Below, one piece after another: positions 1 to 12,599 of a stretch of DNA of 64,000 nt. The first letter of the stretch is position 1, and each line of letters opens with the position of its first letter. The stretch is from NCBI GenBank assembly GCA_942159475.1, contig OW804096.1, positions 40,485,744 through 40,549,743 of the forward strand, read 5' to 3'. A program made the translations under genes and the position numbers. The DNA is from Sthenelais limicola. Lineage: Eukaryota > Annelida > Polychaeta > Phyllodocida > Sigalionidae. The notes under the pieces are model-generated. The model saw only the letters and a list, made by a program, of their open reading frames with translations. It searched no databases and was not told the origin of the DNA.

Positions 1-273
1 ATGTCAACAGAGAGCCCCCACCCACCTCCCACTCGCAATTTATTCCACTCATGTTATACCTTATACCTGACTTGTGAAATCTTCCAAGACCTGCCTTTTT
101 ATCACAGAAAATAAGTTTTTGAATATTGTTTTTGTATTTAAGGAAATATTAATTGTAGCACTGATTCAGAAATAAACATTACAATAATAACAAGTTTAGT
201 TGTTTGTTTTATAATTGATGGGATATGCCAGAACAACATGAACAACATGAACTGACTCATTGTTAATCAACAG

Positions 274-2962
274 GTTCCTGAAATGCTCACAATGTTATTA
301 CCAAGCCTCAACAAATGCAAGGTACATCAAACACGTTGTCCTTCACCGTAATGATGTAGGAATGCGATATGTCTGTCCGTACAGTGACTGTCAAGTTACA
401 GTGAACACACATGAATCTCTTCGGAGCCACTTCCAGCGTCACCATGCCCTCTACAAGCGTTCTCGGGAAGACGAAATTGACACAGTTGGAACGATGTGCG
501 ACCAAGTGTTCCTGTGCAACCAGACATTCTGTGGGGAGAGACTGAAAGACTCTAAGAACTATATACTCCACCTCAGAAACCATTTGAAGGAAGGTCAGTG
601 TGTGCAGTGTCCATTCATTGATTGCAACGGAATGTACCAGAATGATTCTTCGTTCCGGAGTCATATAAGTCGCTGTCATGGCAAGTACATTATCAAAGAC
701 TTCAAGCCCAGCAACTATGTGAATCCGATCCCAGAAGAGGCCCCTGAAGAAGTCGACATGTGTGAACCTCTAGTTGATGATGATGATGACCCCGGTATTG
801 ATGTTGTAGAAGATGATCTTGACGATTACGACGAGGTTGAGGAGGTGCTGCTTGGTCGAAGCCTAGCGATGTTCTACATGAAGCTCGAATCGAAGCATAT
901 TGTCCCCATTTCAACTATTCAGATTGTTGTTGATGAACTGTCAGTTGTTACGAAAGTTGGAAATGACTGCCTGGACCTAAGACTGAAACGAGCTATGGCT
1001 AAGACGGACATCAGTGAGAATGCCAGAAAGTCGGTGATGGAAGCTGCAGAGGGTGGGAACAAAATGCTTGCACTCAACAACATGCATTTCAGCACCCAGA
1101 AGCAGCGTGTCCGCTACTACAAAGAAAATTTCCAGTATGTTGAGGCTGAAAGTGTCTTTCTAGGCTTCGATGATCAACAGGAAGCATGCTATGTCAGCCT
1201 GGTACCAATCGAAAAAACTCTCTCTGTCCTTGTTTCGAATCCTGGTTTTCTCAAATACTGCGATACACATTCTTCAACTGATGGTGCCCTCAGAGATGTG
1301 TCAGATGGAAGGGTATACAAGGCAATGAAATGCAAGACATCAGGCCAACCTTCCCTCGATATACTACTGTACCAAGATGGTTTCGAGATCCTTAACCCTC
1401 TGGGATCAGGGCGTGGAAAGCACAAGGTATATGCTGTCTACTTCACGCTCCTGAACATCCCACCCAAATTCCGATCTTTGATTGACCATCTTCAGTTAGC
1501 ATTGCTTGTTAAAGAGTCGCACATTAAAACATTTGGTATGGACGCTATCCTTAAACCTCTGGTCAGCATGCTGAATAAAGTTAATCAAAATGGAATCAAC
1601 GTTAATGGGGAGGTTCGTAAAGTGTATGTTGCTGGTGTATCAGGAGATAACCTTGGAGCCCACCAAGTCGCTGGATTCATCGAAAGTTTCAACTCTACTT
1701 ACTTCTGTCGTTTCTGTGAGGTGACTACAGCCCAGTTCCATGAAGACCCTCTGTTCAAAGGTGATGTCCGTACACCAGAGTCCCATGCAGAAAATGTGGC
1801 GACCGTGCAGGAAGAAGAAGTTGGCTGGGCAAAAGGGGTTAAGCGGGAATCGGTCCTCAATGAACTCACACACTATCATGTGTGCAACCCAGGTTTGCCT
1901 CCATGCCTGGCACACGATTTGTTTGAGGGTGTGGTGAATTATGACATGTTTCTTTTCATCGAGTATCTTGTAAAAGACAGTGGTTGTTTCACCTTCGACA
2001 AGCTCAACCGCCTGATTAAGAGGTTCCGGTTCAAAGTGAGTGACCGGAACTCGATACCATCTATTGTTCATGTGGCTGGACGAAAGTTAGGGGGCCAGGC
2101 AATGGAAAATGCCCAGTTTGTCAGATTTTTCCCTCTGATTGTTGGCCACCTCATCCCTGATGCTAACAATAGAGCATGGCAACTGATGCTCCTGCTCAGG
2201 GAGATATGTCAGTTGGTGATGGCTCCTGTCATAACACAAGAACAAATCGCTGAACTGGACATCGCCATCAAGGACTATCTCCTTGAACGCCAGGAGTTGT
2301 TCCCAGACGTCCGTCTTCGCCCCAAACACCACTACCTTACCCACTACCCAGAACTTATTCTCCAGTTTGGGCCCCTGATAAGAGTTTGGACAATGCGTTT
2401 TGAGTCTAAACATAGTTACTTCAAACGAATTGCAAAGGCAGCACACAATGTCAAGAACGTAACATCGACACTGGCAAACAAGCACCAGCTCCTGCAATCC
2501 TACTTGCAGTCAGGAGATATGTTTAATGAGGAGATCGTTGTTGGGGAGCGCAAAGACTTCCACGCAAACCTGTTTTCAGCAGAGGTACAGACAGCGCTTG
2601 GGTCCGTAGAAACACAGTTTGGACCACTGCAAACTGTTGAGAAAGTTACGTGTTGTGGAATAGACTACACCAAAGATCAGTGTCTATTGACAAGCGCAAC
2701 AAAGGAGGGTCTGACAACAGTTGGTCAAATTGTTCTTATTGTAACAGCTGGAAAGAAATGTTTTTTTGTCTGCCAAGTACATCGTGTTGAACTGGACTTT
2801 GATTTGAACTTATATTACATGTGTGATGAAGTCGAAAGAACAATTTGTGCTCCCCTGGAAGACCTCTTCGATCCCTGGTCTTTGGATGTGTATAAAGTCG
2901 ACCATTGTTGTTTTCTTGTTCTTAAGCATGCCCCACCTCATCGAGATATGACATTGTTCTGA
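274..2962 (+). CDS. C2H2 zinc-finger protein with a transposase-like body (5' end missing)
   Basis: The reading frame is open from about position 260, but there is no good ATG there. A splice acceptor (AATCAACAG) at 265-273 suggests this is the last coding exon, starting at 274, with the earlier exon outside the window. Counting codons from 260, residues 9-150 hold three to four C2H2-type fingers (CSQC...H...H, CPYSDC...H...H, CPFIDC...H...H). A strongly acidic linker follows at about 170-200. The rest resembles transposon-derived proteins common in fish and marine invertebrates: GDNLGAH with D463, a CRFC pair, CLAHDLFEG with D553, and WTMRFESKH with E715. I infer that D463, D553 and E715 are DDE-like acidic positions. 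A CACTA/EnSpm-like origin is possible but unproven. The frame is intact to TGA at 2960-2962, with no frameshift. Expected role: nuclear DNA binding and possibly transposition. Confidence 0.75.
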
Positions 2963-3300
2963 GTCGACCCATGGACTTTAGTATATATATTAGTAATGTA
3001 TTTTGCTTGTTTATACTGCATAAACATGTTGATTATCAGTAACAGAATGTAGAATTTATACCTATGTTCAATCATTAGGCCTTATTTATTTAAGAGCTTT
3101 TTGTGAGGTTATAATAGTCAAAGATTTCTAACTTACCCTGTTAATGTGTATACTGTTGATTCGGATGAGTAGCTTAAGAAGCACTTGTGATTGTGCACTG
3201 TGTACCTCTTTATATTGAACTTTGGGAAATGTATCAGGTGTGAAGAGTGCGGTTTTGTTTGAAACTACACCGATATACAACTGCATTATACATTATTGTA

Positions 3301-3306
3301 AATAAA
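3301..3306 (+). terminator. Poly(A) signal of the zinc-finger/transposase-like gene
   Basis: AATAAA lies about 340 bases after the stop codon at 2962, in an AT-rich 3' UTR with no other open frame. It fits the end of the first transcript and separates it from the SAMD3-like gene that begins near 3819. Confidence 0.6.
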
Positions 3307-3819
3307 GTGGATTTGGATGGCGAGTAACTGTAGAGCTTAGTTTTGTGTTGTGATTTATATATGATAATTTTCAGCAAAGTGGAAATTTCCAAATAGATAT
3401 AATAGTAAGAATAGAGTAATTATTAGGTGTCCCTGCTCCCCGGACATCTACAATTGTATGTGCCACCCTGAGCCATACTTATGATCCAAATTTGCAAAGA
3501 TAGGTTTATATGACATTGATACGAGGGCAGATGGTTTCCCACAACTCAGTCAGATACTAGAATTTTAGTGATTATACTTTTGGATGCTATTAGAAGGTGT
3601 CTTATTGTCTTGTGGTATAGGCTAGATTGTTTAATCTATAGGACCCATGTACAGCCCTCCCCCAGTAATAACCACTTTAAAAAATGGCAACTGGCTGCTT
3701 ATTGTAGCGCATGATAGAGTACTCAAGTATAGACTCCTGAAGTATGCAGCATTATACAATATTTATTGGCCATATTATTGCATACATATTATTTCAATGT
3801 TTTCATATTTTCTTTTAGG

Positions 3820-6800
3820 ATGCTACCGCCAGCTGTGCAAACAGCAATAAGAACCATCATTGGGAACCTGTCCAACGAGAAATGGCTCCTGCTGGACAAG
3901 CTCTTAATGGTTGAGTATGGTATCATCGATGCCGGCGACATACAGTTCGTGAAGCTTGAGGAACTCAAAACAATTCTGAGTCCTATTCAGAGCATGCGGC
4001 TAATTGCTGAAGCAACAAGTAAGAAATATGCTATATATTATTGAATTTGTGACTGAATTTTGCACACAAACTTTATGTAGGGAGGGATGAAGTATGTGGC
4101 ATTAGTGGAAATGGTAACAAAGCAAGGTATATATCAAATGAAATTAATTGTTGATTGTGAAATATCAGAGATTAGTATGATCATAGCTAATTTGACATTT
4201 GATATTTTCTGCAGAGATCGCTGTAGAACTGGAAAACAGGAGAGTACAAAGTGCAATTAACGCCATCACTACACCAGTCAGCCCTTCTTCCTGTGCATCG
4301 CAAGACCAATCTCTGTTTTCGTCAAACGAGTCAGAAGAAGGTGACATGACATCTACCCCTACTACCGCTCCAGTCAAATCGACCCAGTTGGCTCTGGGCA
4401 AACCCTGGTATATTGACTTCAGTCCCAAGATCAGGCACCCACACCTAGGGCCCCTGACTTCCGGGACTATAACCCACAAGATGCGATGTGCCATGGTGCG
4501 CAACGTAATGGATGAGATTATTGAGGTTGGTGTAGCTGGCAATATCATGAGAAAATTACTAGATTTTGTATAGTTCACTTGATATAAGATAAGATTAACA
4601 AGAAGGCATTAACTGAAACAGATCTCCGGATAAGTTCACTACCTTTTACCTTTTAAAGAATTAGTTGAATTTAATTGAATATATACAATGTTAATACTTT
4701 TTTGAATAGTCAAATTATAACTTTGGTTTAGGTAAAAATGACTGTCATGGTAATAGTAATGATGTTCAATTAGATTATTCAAAACCATGACACAAAGAAT
4801 GTGTATATACTATATGAAGAGCATGCTTTACCACATGCACACTATCGATGAATGGTTATGTCGGAGAGTGCTGAATTTTGACAAGAAAATATAAGATGTT
4901 TTGTTTCTCCCACAGATTGAACCTCATCCCAAAGCTGCACAACTGGAGATTGTGGCCGCCAATCTGTGCACAAGGTTCCCTTGTCTGCTGGACACGATTT
5001 TGGGGGAGGTGATGGGGGATGGTGTGTCAGGCCTGAAGCGACAGCTCGTCAACAGGTATGACAACATAATCAGGAGGTCTCGGGCCCCCCGAAAGAGGAA
5101 GCAGCCATTGACCAGCGCAGAAGCTGACACCAGCGCGGGAGCTGAGAAGAGTGTATCGCAGCCCAAAAGAAGGACTGACAAGTAAGAATCATAATAATAA
5201 TAAGCTTAATATATTTAATGTGTAATGCAAGAATAATTTAATATATTCGATCTGAAGTGATGTCATTCATAGTATATGACTGATTTTCAATGCCACTACT
5301 TGCCTGAATGTTATGAGCGAATTCTTGGGGCTTCTCATTCTTCAAAGATCTGTATTTTCTTAATGACAACAATAATATAGATTGAATGGATAACAATATT
5401 TTACACTGGCCCTCAGTTCATAGTGATCGACCATTTATACATATAGGGTCTAAGTGAATACTTTAATTAGATCGCAACTATAATGTAATGCTTCTTTACA
5501 GGCATGGATGTATTCGTTGGGAAGATGATTCAATGCCAACTGGGGAGACTCGTGTCTCAATGGAGTCAAAGAGAAACGAACTACTGGCACTCCACAGTTC
5601 CAGTAATGGTGCATCAATGACATCAGAGATGAGCATGTTGCAGGAGGCGACTTACTGGCAGCAAAGAAAAGAAATAAATGATGGTGAGGAATTAACCCAG
5701 AACATTTACTCAGAAAATGTATATATATAGTTTCAAATGCTCAAGGGAGAAGATAACAAATAATTAATACGTTAGCATAACTGTAATCAATTAGACAATA
5801 TTCATGTAAAATTATATATCTATTTTTACATGTAGAAAACACACCTCATCTGACTTGCTGTATTCTATTATGTTTCCAGGTGCATTAGCTGCTGTGGTAG
5901 CTGAGAGATGGCCCACCTTGTTGACAATGGAGGGCAGCCTACTGCACAGCCAACTTTTGACCGGCCAGGATTTTATGACTAATGTCATGTCCACCTATGA
6001 GCGAGCTGGCAGCCAGATGTTGAAATATTTTGAGGCGGATCAAAGGAACAAGAAGATGAGATCCCTGATGTAGGTACCATGCACATATAATAGTGTTTGC
6101 ATCTCTGTCATATATAGAGGTCGGTAAAAGGCATTCTAGTAGAATAGGAAAAACCATAGAAGCCAAAGTAAAACTCATTATAGTTGAATAACTAAAACTA
6201 TAGGAGTAGCTTGTTGTTGTCAAACTCTAGTGGAATAACAACATAAATAATAATCGAATATTAGTAGTAATAAAAGGCAGTGTGTAATTAAATATTAATT
6301 CTGTAAATGTAATTGAATTGTAACATTTAACATTTTCAGTTGCGCAATTGAAGAGGCAGTGGCCAAAGTCGGCAGTAGTGCTCCACAGTTCGCCGGGCTG
6401 TTCCTGTTGACTGCGGCATACTTTGAGGAAAACACAGAGGAAATCCTCATCCAAGCGAATGTAAGTTTTATAACATGAAACATTTTGGTATATAAGTCAA
6501 TGTATGGAAATGAGTATGTGTCCATGAAAATGTATGTCATTGAAATACATCATGCAATTTAAAGTGCCTTGTCCCTGAAAAAATCTGCTTCTCTAGTATA
6601 AACAATGTCTATTGATATATGCATGCCCACAAACTGGTATTTTAGGCATATTTCCTTGATGATAAGTGATAGATACACAAGAGAAAAATCAAACATCTAA
6701 TTAAATAATCATTGTGATATTGCAGACGACTGACTCAGCAAATGATATAAAGTCATCAGCACCTGCTACACCAGCACTTTTCTATTGTGGTAAGTTGTGC

Positions 6801-8697
6801 ATTTGAATTGATATGTGATTTGATAATAGGCAGATATAGGTGGGCCGACGGGGCTTGGGCCGACGCGGTTTTGGGACGACGTGCCTATGATTTATTATGA
6901 ATATGATTCAGCTGTGCATGTATTAAGAGTGAACCAGTAGTTTAAAATTTTAAGTGCCTTGCTTGTGATGTCACTAAAATTCAATGGAATGTAGAAATTA
7001 GAAGGAAAGAAGAACTTATATAGAATTGTAAAGCCAACAATATAATGGTTCTGTCTGTTTGACATGTAACTCATATATTAAATCTCATTTGCAGGCAGTT
7101 CACCCCTAACCGCTGTACGGTACATGGTTGTAGCTGATGGCCACGTGACCAACGACAATATCAGCGGGTTCCCAGCTGCCATTTCCATGCTGTTCTCCCT
7201 ACATTTTCTCCTGAATTGCCAGTACCATGAGAAGACCGGGGCTACAATGGACCTGTTCCAGAGGTATGTATACAATAATTATATCTACCAAGAAAATGTC
7301 CCTGAACAGACAGGATCAATGCCATGTGACCCTTGCCGCTGCCATTGCCATTACCATTACTGAATCGTTTTCTGGCTGTAACTTTTCTTCTAGTTGGAAT
7401 ATTTCCACAAACTAAAAAGCATTATGACCCTTATGTCAAGAACTATGAATTACACAATAATTCAAAATATTATCTGCATATCCGTTTTATTTATTTAACC
7501 TCCTCCAGTAGGTTCCTCCAGTAACCCCTCCAGTAACCTCCAGTAACCCCTCCAGTAGGCTCCTCCAGTAACCCCCTCCAGTAGGCCCCTCCAGTAACCT
7601 CCTCCAGTAGGTTCCTCCATACCCCCCTCCAGTAACCTCCTCCAGTAGGCCCCTCCAGTAACCTCCTCCAGTAGGCCCCTCCAGTAACCTCCTCCAGTAA
7701 CCTCCTCCAGTAGGCTCCTCCAGTAACCTCCTCCCGTAGGCCCCTCCAGTAACCTCCTCCCGTAGGCCCCTCCAGTAACCTCCTCCCGTAGGCCCCTCCA
7801 GTAACCCCTCCAGTAGGCTCCTCCAGTAATCCCCTCCAGTAAGCCCCTCCAGTAACCTCCTCCAGTAGGCTCCTCCATTAACCTCCTCCCGTAGGCCCCT
7901 CCAGTAACCTCCTCCCGTAGGCCCCTCCAGTAACCTCCTCCCGTAGGCCCCTCCAGTAACCCCTCCAGTAGGCTCCTCCAGTAATCCCCTCCAGTAAGCC
8001 CCTCCAGTAACCTCCTCCAGTAACCTCCTCCAGTAGGCTCCTCCATTAACCTCCTCCCATAGGCCCCTCCAGTAACCTCCTCCCGTAGGCCCCTCCAGTA
8101 ACCTCCTCCCGTAGGCCCCTCCAGTAACCTCCTCCCGTAGGCCCCTCCAGTAACCCCTCCAGTAGGCTCCTCCAGTAATCCCCTCCAGTAAGCCCCTCCA
8201 GTAACCTCCTCCAGTAGGCTCCTCCATTAACCTCCTCCCATAGGCCCCTCCAGTAACCTCCTCCCGTAGGCCCCTCCAGTAACCTCCTCCCGTAGGCCCC
8301 TCCAGTAACCTCCTCCCGTAGGCCCCTCCAGTAACCCCTCCAGTAGGCTCCTCCAGTAATCCCCTCCAGTAAGCCCCTCCAGTAACCTCCTCCAGTAACC
8401 CCCTCCCGTAACCTCCTCCAGTACCCCCCCCCCCTCCCCCCCAGTAACCCCCTCCAGTAACCTCCTCTAATAACTTCCTCCAGTAACACCTCCTGTAATC
8501 TCCATTACCAGTATATGCAGAATGTAGCCTTAACAAAATCATCATATTCTCTCTCTCTTTCCAGAATGTTCACTGGGATCAATCCCAAAAAAGGCAACAA
8601 GACCAAAAGGAGGAAAGGATGCCCAGGAACACCGAACAAAGTGGCCGGATTCTTCCAGCATTTTGGAACATTTACAAATACTGGGGACATAGCCTAA
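3820..8697 (+). CDS. SAMD3-like protein, nine coding exons, 544 residues
   Basis: Exons read as 3819-4018 (ATG at 3820), 4215-4525, 4916-5181, 5502-5683, 5880-6069, 6340-6460, 6726-6789, 7095-7263 and 8565-8697 (TAA). Every boundary is AG/GT and every phase matches; the coding sum is 1635 bases, exactly 545 codons. The first 66 residues look like a SAM-type helical domain (ending SPIQSMRLIAEA). The middle has a segment like that in vertebrate SAMD3 (LCTRFPCLLD...LKRQLVNRYDNIIRR), then a basic KRKQ patch. The conserved C-terminal half (WPTLLT, DFMTNVMSTYERAG, SPLTAVRYMVV, FPAAISMLFSLHFLLN) is as in fish SAMD3-like proteins. SAMD3's biochemical role is not known, so none is assigned. It follows the transposase-like gene in the same direction. 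The last intron contains a minisatellite. Confidence 0.8.
6838..6884 (+). repeat. Short GGGCCGACG-type tandem repeat in an intron
   Basis: Three diverged units of about 14 to 16 bases (GGGCCGACGGGGCTT, GGGCCGACGCGGTTTT, GGGACGACGTG) stand out as GC-rich in an AT-rich intron between exons 7 and 8 of the SAMD3-like gene. No coding meaning is apparent. Confidence 0.5.
7499..8497 (+). repeat. Intronic minisatellite with a higher-order repeat
   Basis: About 1 kb built from 12 to 15-base units of the type CCTCCAGTAA / CCTCCAGTAGG / CCTCCCGTAGG. A longer period of about 170 to 180 bases is visible: the variant CTCCATTAACCTCCTCCC recurs near 7872, 8041 and 8222, each time followed by the same order of variants. 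It lies wholly inside the intron between 7263 and 8565. Because the units lack stop codons on the minus strand, it creates long false frames of Gly, Leu, Glu, Tyr and Trp. Confidence 0.95.
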
Positions 8698-8800
8698 ATG
8701 ATTAGTGATTAGAGTGAATTAGAGTTAATGTCATTTTCAGTATATAATTTGTATATATACTGTATGTAATTTGTATATAATTTGCATCTTATACGAAATC

Positions 8801-8896
8801 TCGCTTTGAATGATGCAGAAGTATATATAGAGTGTTACATGGCAAAATTGCGAATTATTCGCTTTGAATGATGCAGAAGTGTATATAAAGTGTTAT
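8801..8896 (+). repeat. Direct repeat in the 3' UTR of the SAMD3-like gene
   Basis: Two copies of about 36 bases beginning TCGCTTTGAATGATGCAGAA start at 8801 and 8859. They differ at a few positions and lie between the stop codon (8697) and the poly(A) signal. A run of TATGATATGA units follows near 8937. Confidence 0.8.
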
Positions 8897-9025
8897 ACTA
8901 GGTGTTTCAATATTTGATTCGATTATCATGCTGGATATGATATGATATGATATGATCATGTTGGATATTGATATTTCATGTGATTATGTGTATTTATTAT
9001 GTTGGACTTATTTCGATTTTGTTGA

Positions 9026-9031
9026 AATAAA
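9026..9031 (+). terminator. Poly(A) signal of the SAMD3-like gene
   Basis: AATAAA about 330 bases after the TAA at 8697, in an AT-rich 3' UTR. It fits the end of the nine-exon transcript. Confidence 0.6.
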
Positions 9032-9249
9032 GAAGTTTTGCCAAAAATAAATATGTATTTTTTGTATATATTGATTTTTCAAAGTGATTCAGCATGTCTT
9101 AATGATAGGGAAATGATATAATTTAAAGTTCCCAATTCAAAATATTAATATGTCTAATATCAAATGAACAATGGACCATTCAATTAAAGCATCTCAACCT
9201 CCTAATACCAGTAGACCTAGAGCTACCACCCTCCCACCCCAGGCATATA

Positions 9250-9490
9250 AGATTTTAGTTCTGAAAAAATCCACCAGTGGCGCTACCTATTTTAGTTCAA
9301 AAAAAATCCGCCGTCGGCGCAAAGTGGCGCTGCCGACGCGACCGTGGCTGCCACGGTCAGGACCGTCCATCAGGGATTGGGCGATGGTCAGCTGACCGTG
9401 GACCAGCACGGACCAACGGTCAGTGACTGGCACCTCTGCTGCCAGCCATTGGCAGTCGCATTGAGCCCAAATGACCGTCGGTCAGTAATA
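9250..9490. repeat. Palindromic GACCGT/ACGGTC repeat block
   Basis: A GC-rich block in AT-rich surroundings. It opens with a tandem pair of about 45 bases (ATTTTAGTTC followed by an A-run and ATCC, then GTGGCGCT). Then come many short direct and inverted copies of GACCGT: GACCGTGG-CTG-CCACGGTC at 9340-9358, GGTCAGCTGACC at 9386-9397, and GACCGTCGGTC near 9473. Such clusters are typical of the subterminal regions of some DNA transposons (CACTA, for example). This could be the 3' end of an element carrying the two upstream genes; the opposite end is not in the window. Confidence 0.6.
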
Positions 9491-9903
9491 CAGTGTACCA
9501 GTTAATTATATACATACGGTATGCCTTGACGGCTTACAAAGATACCCTGGGAGTGTTAGTCCACAGAGGGAAAGTGAGAGATCACTATTCTGCCAAGGGG
9601 GTTACTGGTAGCTGCTGGTAGCTATACCCTGATGACTAGATAATGAATCGGACAAGACTAAATTAAAGGATTACACATTCCTACATAGTCCTGTGGAAAG
9701 AACATGTTAAAATATGGTTTTTGGAATTTTAGACTCATTTTTCGATCAGACATCACAAATGGAACATTACAACATTATTTGGGATAACAAACTTTATGGA
9801 TACAAAAATACAGCCCAGTGAGTCCCAGTTATTTGCTTTACATTTATAACTGACTTAACATCTCCAACATTTAACGCGCATGTAAACATATAATAAGATA
9901 GAA

Positions 9904-9992
9904 CTAAACCAGAGCTGCATATGTGACAACACATTCACAAAACACAAGTGTTTTGTGAATGCATTGTCGCATATATGAAGCTTGAGTTTAGT
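9904..9992. repeat. Foldback (hairpin) sequence, about 89 bases
   Basis: Two arms of about 43 bases form an imperfect palindrome centred near 9946. The inner arms ATTCACAAAACAC and GTGTTTTGTGAAT are perfect, and the outer parts (CATAT-GTGACAAC against TTGTCGCATATATG) have a few mismatches and one gap. It could be a small foldback transposon or a transcribed hairpin. Confidence 0.75.
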
Positions 9993-12599
9993 AGCCAGGA
10001 TATATACTTAAGCATTATTTGGTTATTATTAAATTTTACCTTCAGTTAATGTCTCGCAACCCTCAGACTCGGCAAAACAGGTGCCTACAACGTTGCATCA
10101 TTGAAAAGACATCATTAAATGGACGTTATATAAGATAGCATTGAAATTGATGTGGATCATATTTTGTTTGTCAATTAGTCAAAGTATTATTTGCATTGAT
10201 GTATACATGTATCAGCCATAATCAGCTTCACTCTGTATCTTGTTATTTTGTCACCTGTCAAAGTGTGTATCTGATATGGCCACCATTCAATTTGTGATGG
10301 CATGTAGGCATATATATGAACATCAAATCATCTTCTAATGATTTCTATTGCAAAGAACGTTTTTTTACCCTAGTCAGTTGGTTTTTAATGATTTGTATTC
10401 AGTAATAAACATTATGTATTGTATTGTATTAAGTTACATTATTCTCTGCTCACACTGATTCAATAATATATGAGTAAATATTCATACTTGAAATCCAATC
10501 AATTTCGACATATAAATGCATATTTAACACCTAGACCTGACAATGTTATATGCATTTCTGATCCCATAAAAGAAGAATAACATAAAAAAGCTGATAATCG
10601 AACCTGGCGTCGCATACACATTCATGACTGTTCAGGTTAGTGGGTCAATCTAAATTAATCACATTAATCAACAATCATATGTGATGTGTTATTATGGGAT
10701 TAATTTCCTGATGTTTGGGCCAGATTAAGTGTGGAAATGGGGTGCAGAGTGTCCCCCACGTCACACTCCTCATTGGCATGATATGGCAATAATAAAATAA
10801 ATAATATTTTTATTTCCTCCACAATTGTTTTACCAATAATACATGACAGAATATCTGGATATTCATTTATTTCATATGATTTATTCTACTTAAACCCGAC
10901 AAAAGTCCATCACGTCACGGTGTCTCTCTCCCACGTCATGTTTTAGGTTGTTATTATAATGTCACTTTAGTGACAAAATATTGACATCATATGTGGCTAT
11001 CAGTCCATAATGGAAGTTTTTCAGGCTAGGGCTCAACAAATTTTGGTCTACGTAATGTTCTACACATACAGATTTCTATGTATAATGCTGATATAGGATA
11101 TAGGACTAGTTCTTCATCAGTTGACAGATATGGAACTCCCGGCTGTAAAATGCACATTTACTAATAGGTATGTCTGAGCATATTTGGTATTGCATTGACA
11201 AAATTGTCTATTTGCTAATGTAATTGTACTTAGAACCTCAAGATTATTTGGGATTAATTTCATGATTAATCATTTCACATAACATTATTACTTTTAACAC
11301 TACAATGCATTACATCAGTTGTTTCTTAGCTCTTACAAATGGTACAATATATAGACAACGGGAAACTTGAAAAGAAAATGAGGTGGTCACCACCAAAAGC
11401 CTCTTTTGAAAGAGTTTCTTCTCCTTATCTTCTATTGACTTCAATGCTAAACCCCAGATAGCCCTGTCCCTATTTCATGAAGTCGCTACTAAAATGATTC
11501 TGAACGGTATGATTTGTCTTTAAATTTCGGCTATTTGAGAGGACCGGTGTGGTGAAAATGAGTATTTGTGATGTGCTACAGAAAAATGAACCATAACTCA
11601 TATGATGTGTTTCACAGCAGTTTATCAAGAAATGATTTTGAGATGCCATCAAATTTGATAAGATAGGATTACGTGATGTAGTGTATTGTGTATTTTTTAT
11701 GAGCTTAAAATTATTAAGCTCATTTTTGCTGTCTTCATGATGAAGTGTATTGTAATCTAGGATTCACCAAGGGCGTTGGTTATGTGGGTACATAATTATA
11801 TTGTTTAAGCTTCAAAATACATATAAATATCAAAAATATTAATTTCTTTTTCCTTTTCATGTCATTGTTAAATGTCTTGGCCTGTAAGTGAATACCAAAA
11901 ATGGTGAAGTTGCATTAATCATACACATTTTGCATATTTTCTCGACATGAAATGTATCACAGACGTGAATTGTTGGGAAATAAAGCTTTTTCAAAACAAA
12001 AAAATTTGATTCAAACGATGTTAACATTAAGTAAATCTAAAACGAATTTTTACGTTTTATGTTTGATTTGTTTTAAGTTTGAAAAAAAACCTTGCATTAT
12101 TTGTGGGTGGACAATAACTATACTCCATAGGCTGACCTTAGGAACACAAGTATATATTCAATACACGTGCAGTGTCTTGACGTTTGGTACATGTATTCAT
12201 ACGTCATACAGTTATGGTAAATGTATGATTAAAGAGAGCTATGCATATCTTGGTAAGAGTATGTTAGTATAAAAAAACCAATATGTACTCGAGTTTGTTG
12301 TTAATGTATTTTCAATCATTTTTTATGTTCATCTTCAAGATTTGTGAAGGCAGTGAACTTATTAGGAGATGACATTTCAGTCTAACATGGTTTTCCCCAT
12401 CTAGGTTGACAGTAATTTGAATAATCAGAGGGTAACCTGATAATCATTAGTGTGTAGCTGTGTATTATGTATTGTATGCTTATCTAACGCTTTGGTATCA
12501 AAAATCAATATGGCGGGTCATTGCAATTGGAGCGAAGTGAGGTAAATAGATAATTTGTTTATTCATTTCATTTTACAATATATGATCATGGTATAAAAA
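9993..12599. other. Gene-free AT-rich stretch
   Basis: No open frame here has splice signals or recognisable protein similarity. The longest frame (11952-12272, 106 codons) is AT-rich and low in complexity. I see only small palindromes, for example GTCACTTTAGTGAC near 10962. The segment may be intronic or intergenic. Confidence 0.6.

Noticed and set aside
1640..2497. Minus-strand frames of 136-143 codons
   Set aside because: Shadows of the transposase-like coding exon on the plus strand.
7499..8497. Regularly spaced repeats as a CRISPR-like array
   Set aside because: Units are contiguous with no unique spacers, and the genome is eukaryotic.
7487..8545. Long minus-strand frame (352 codons) rich in Gly, Leu, Glu, Tyr and Trp
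   Set aside because: It lies entirely in the minisatellite inside an intron. The openness follows from repeat units without stops, and the neighbouring exons are on the plus strand.
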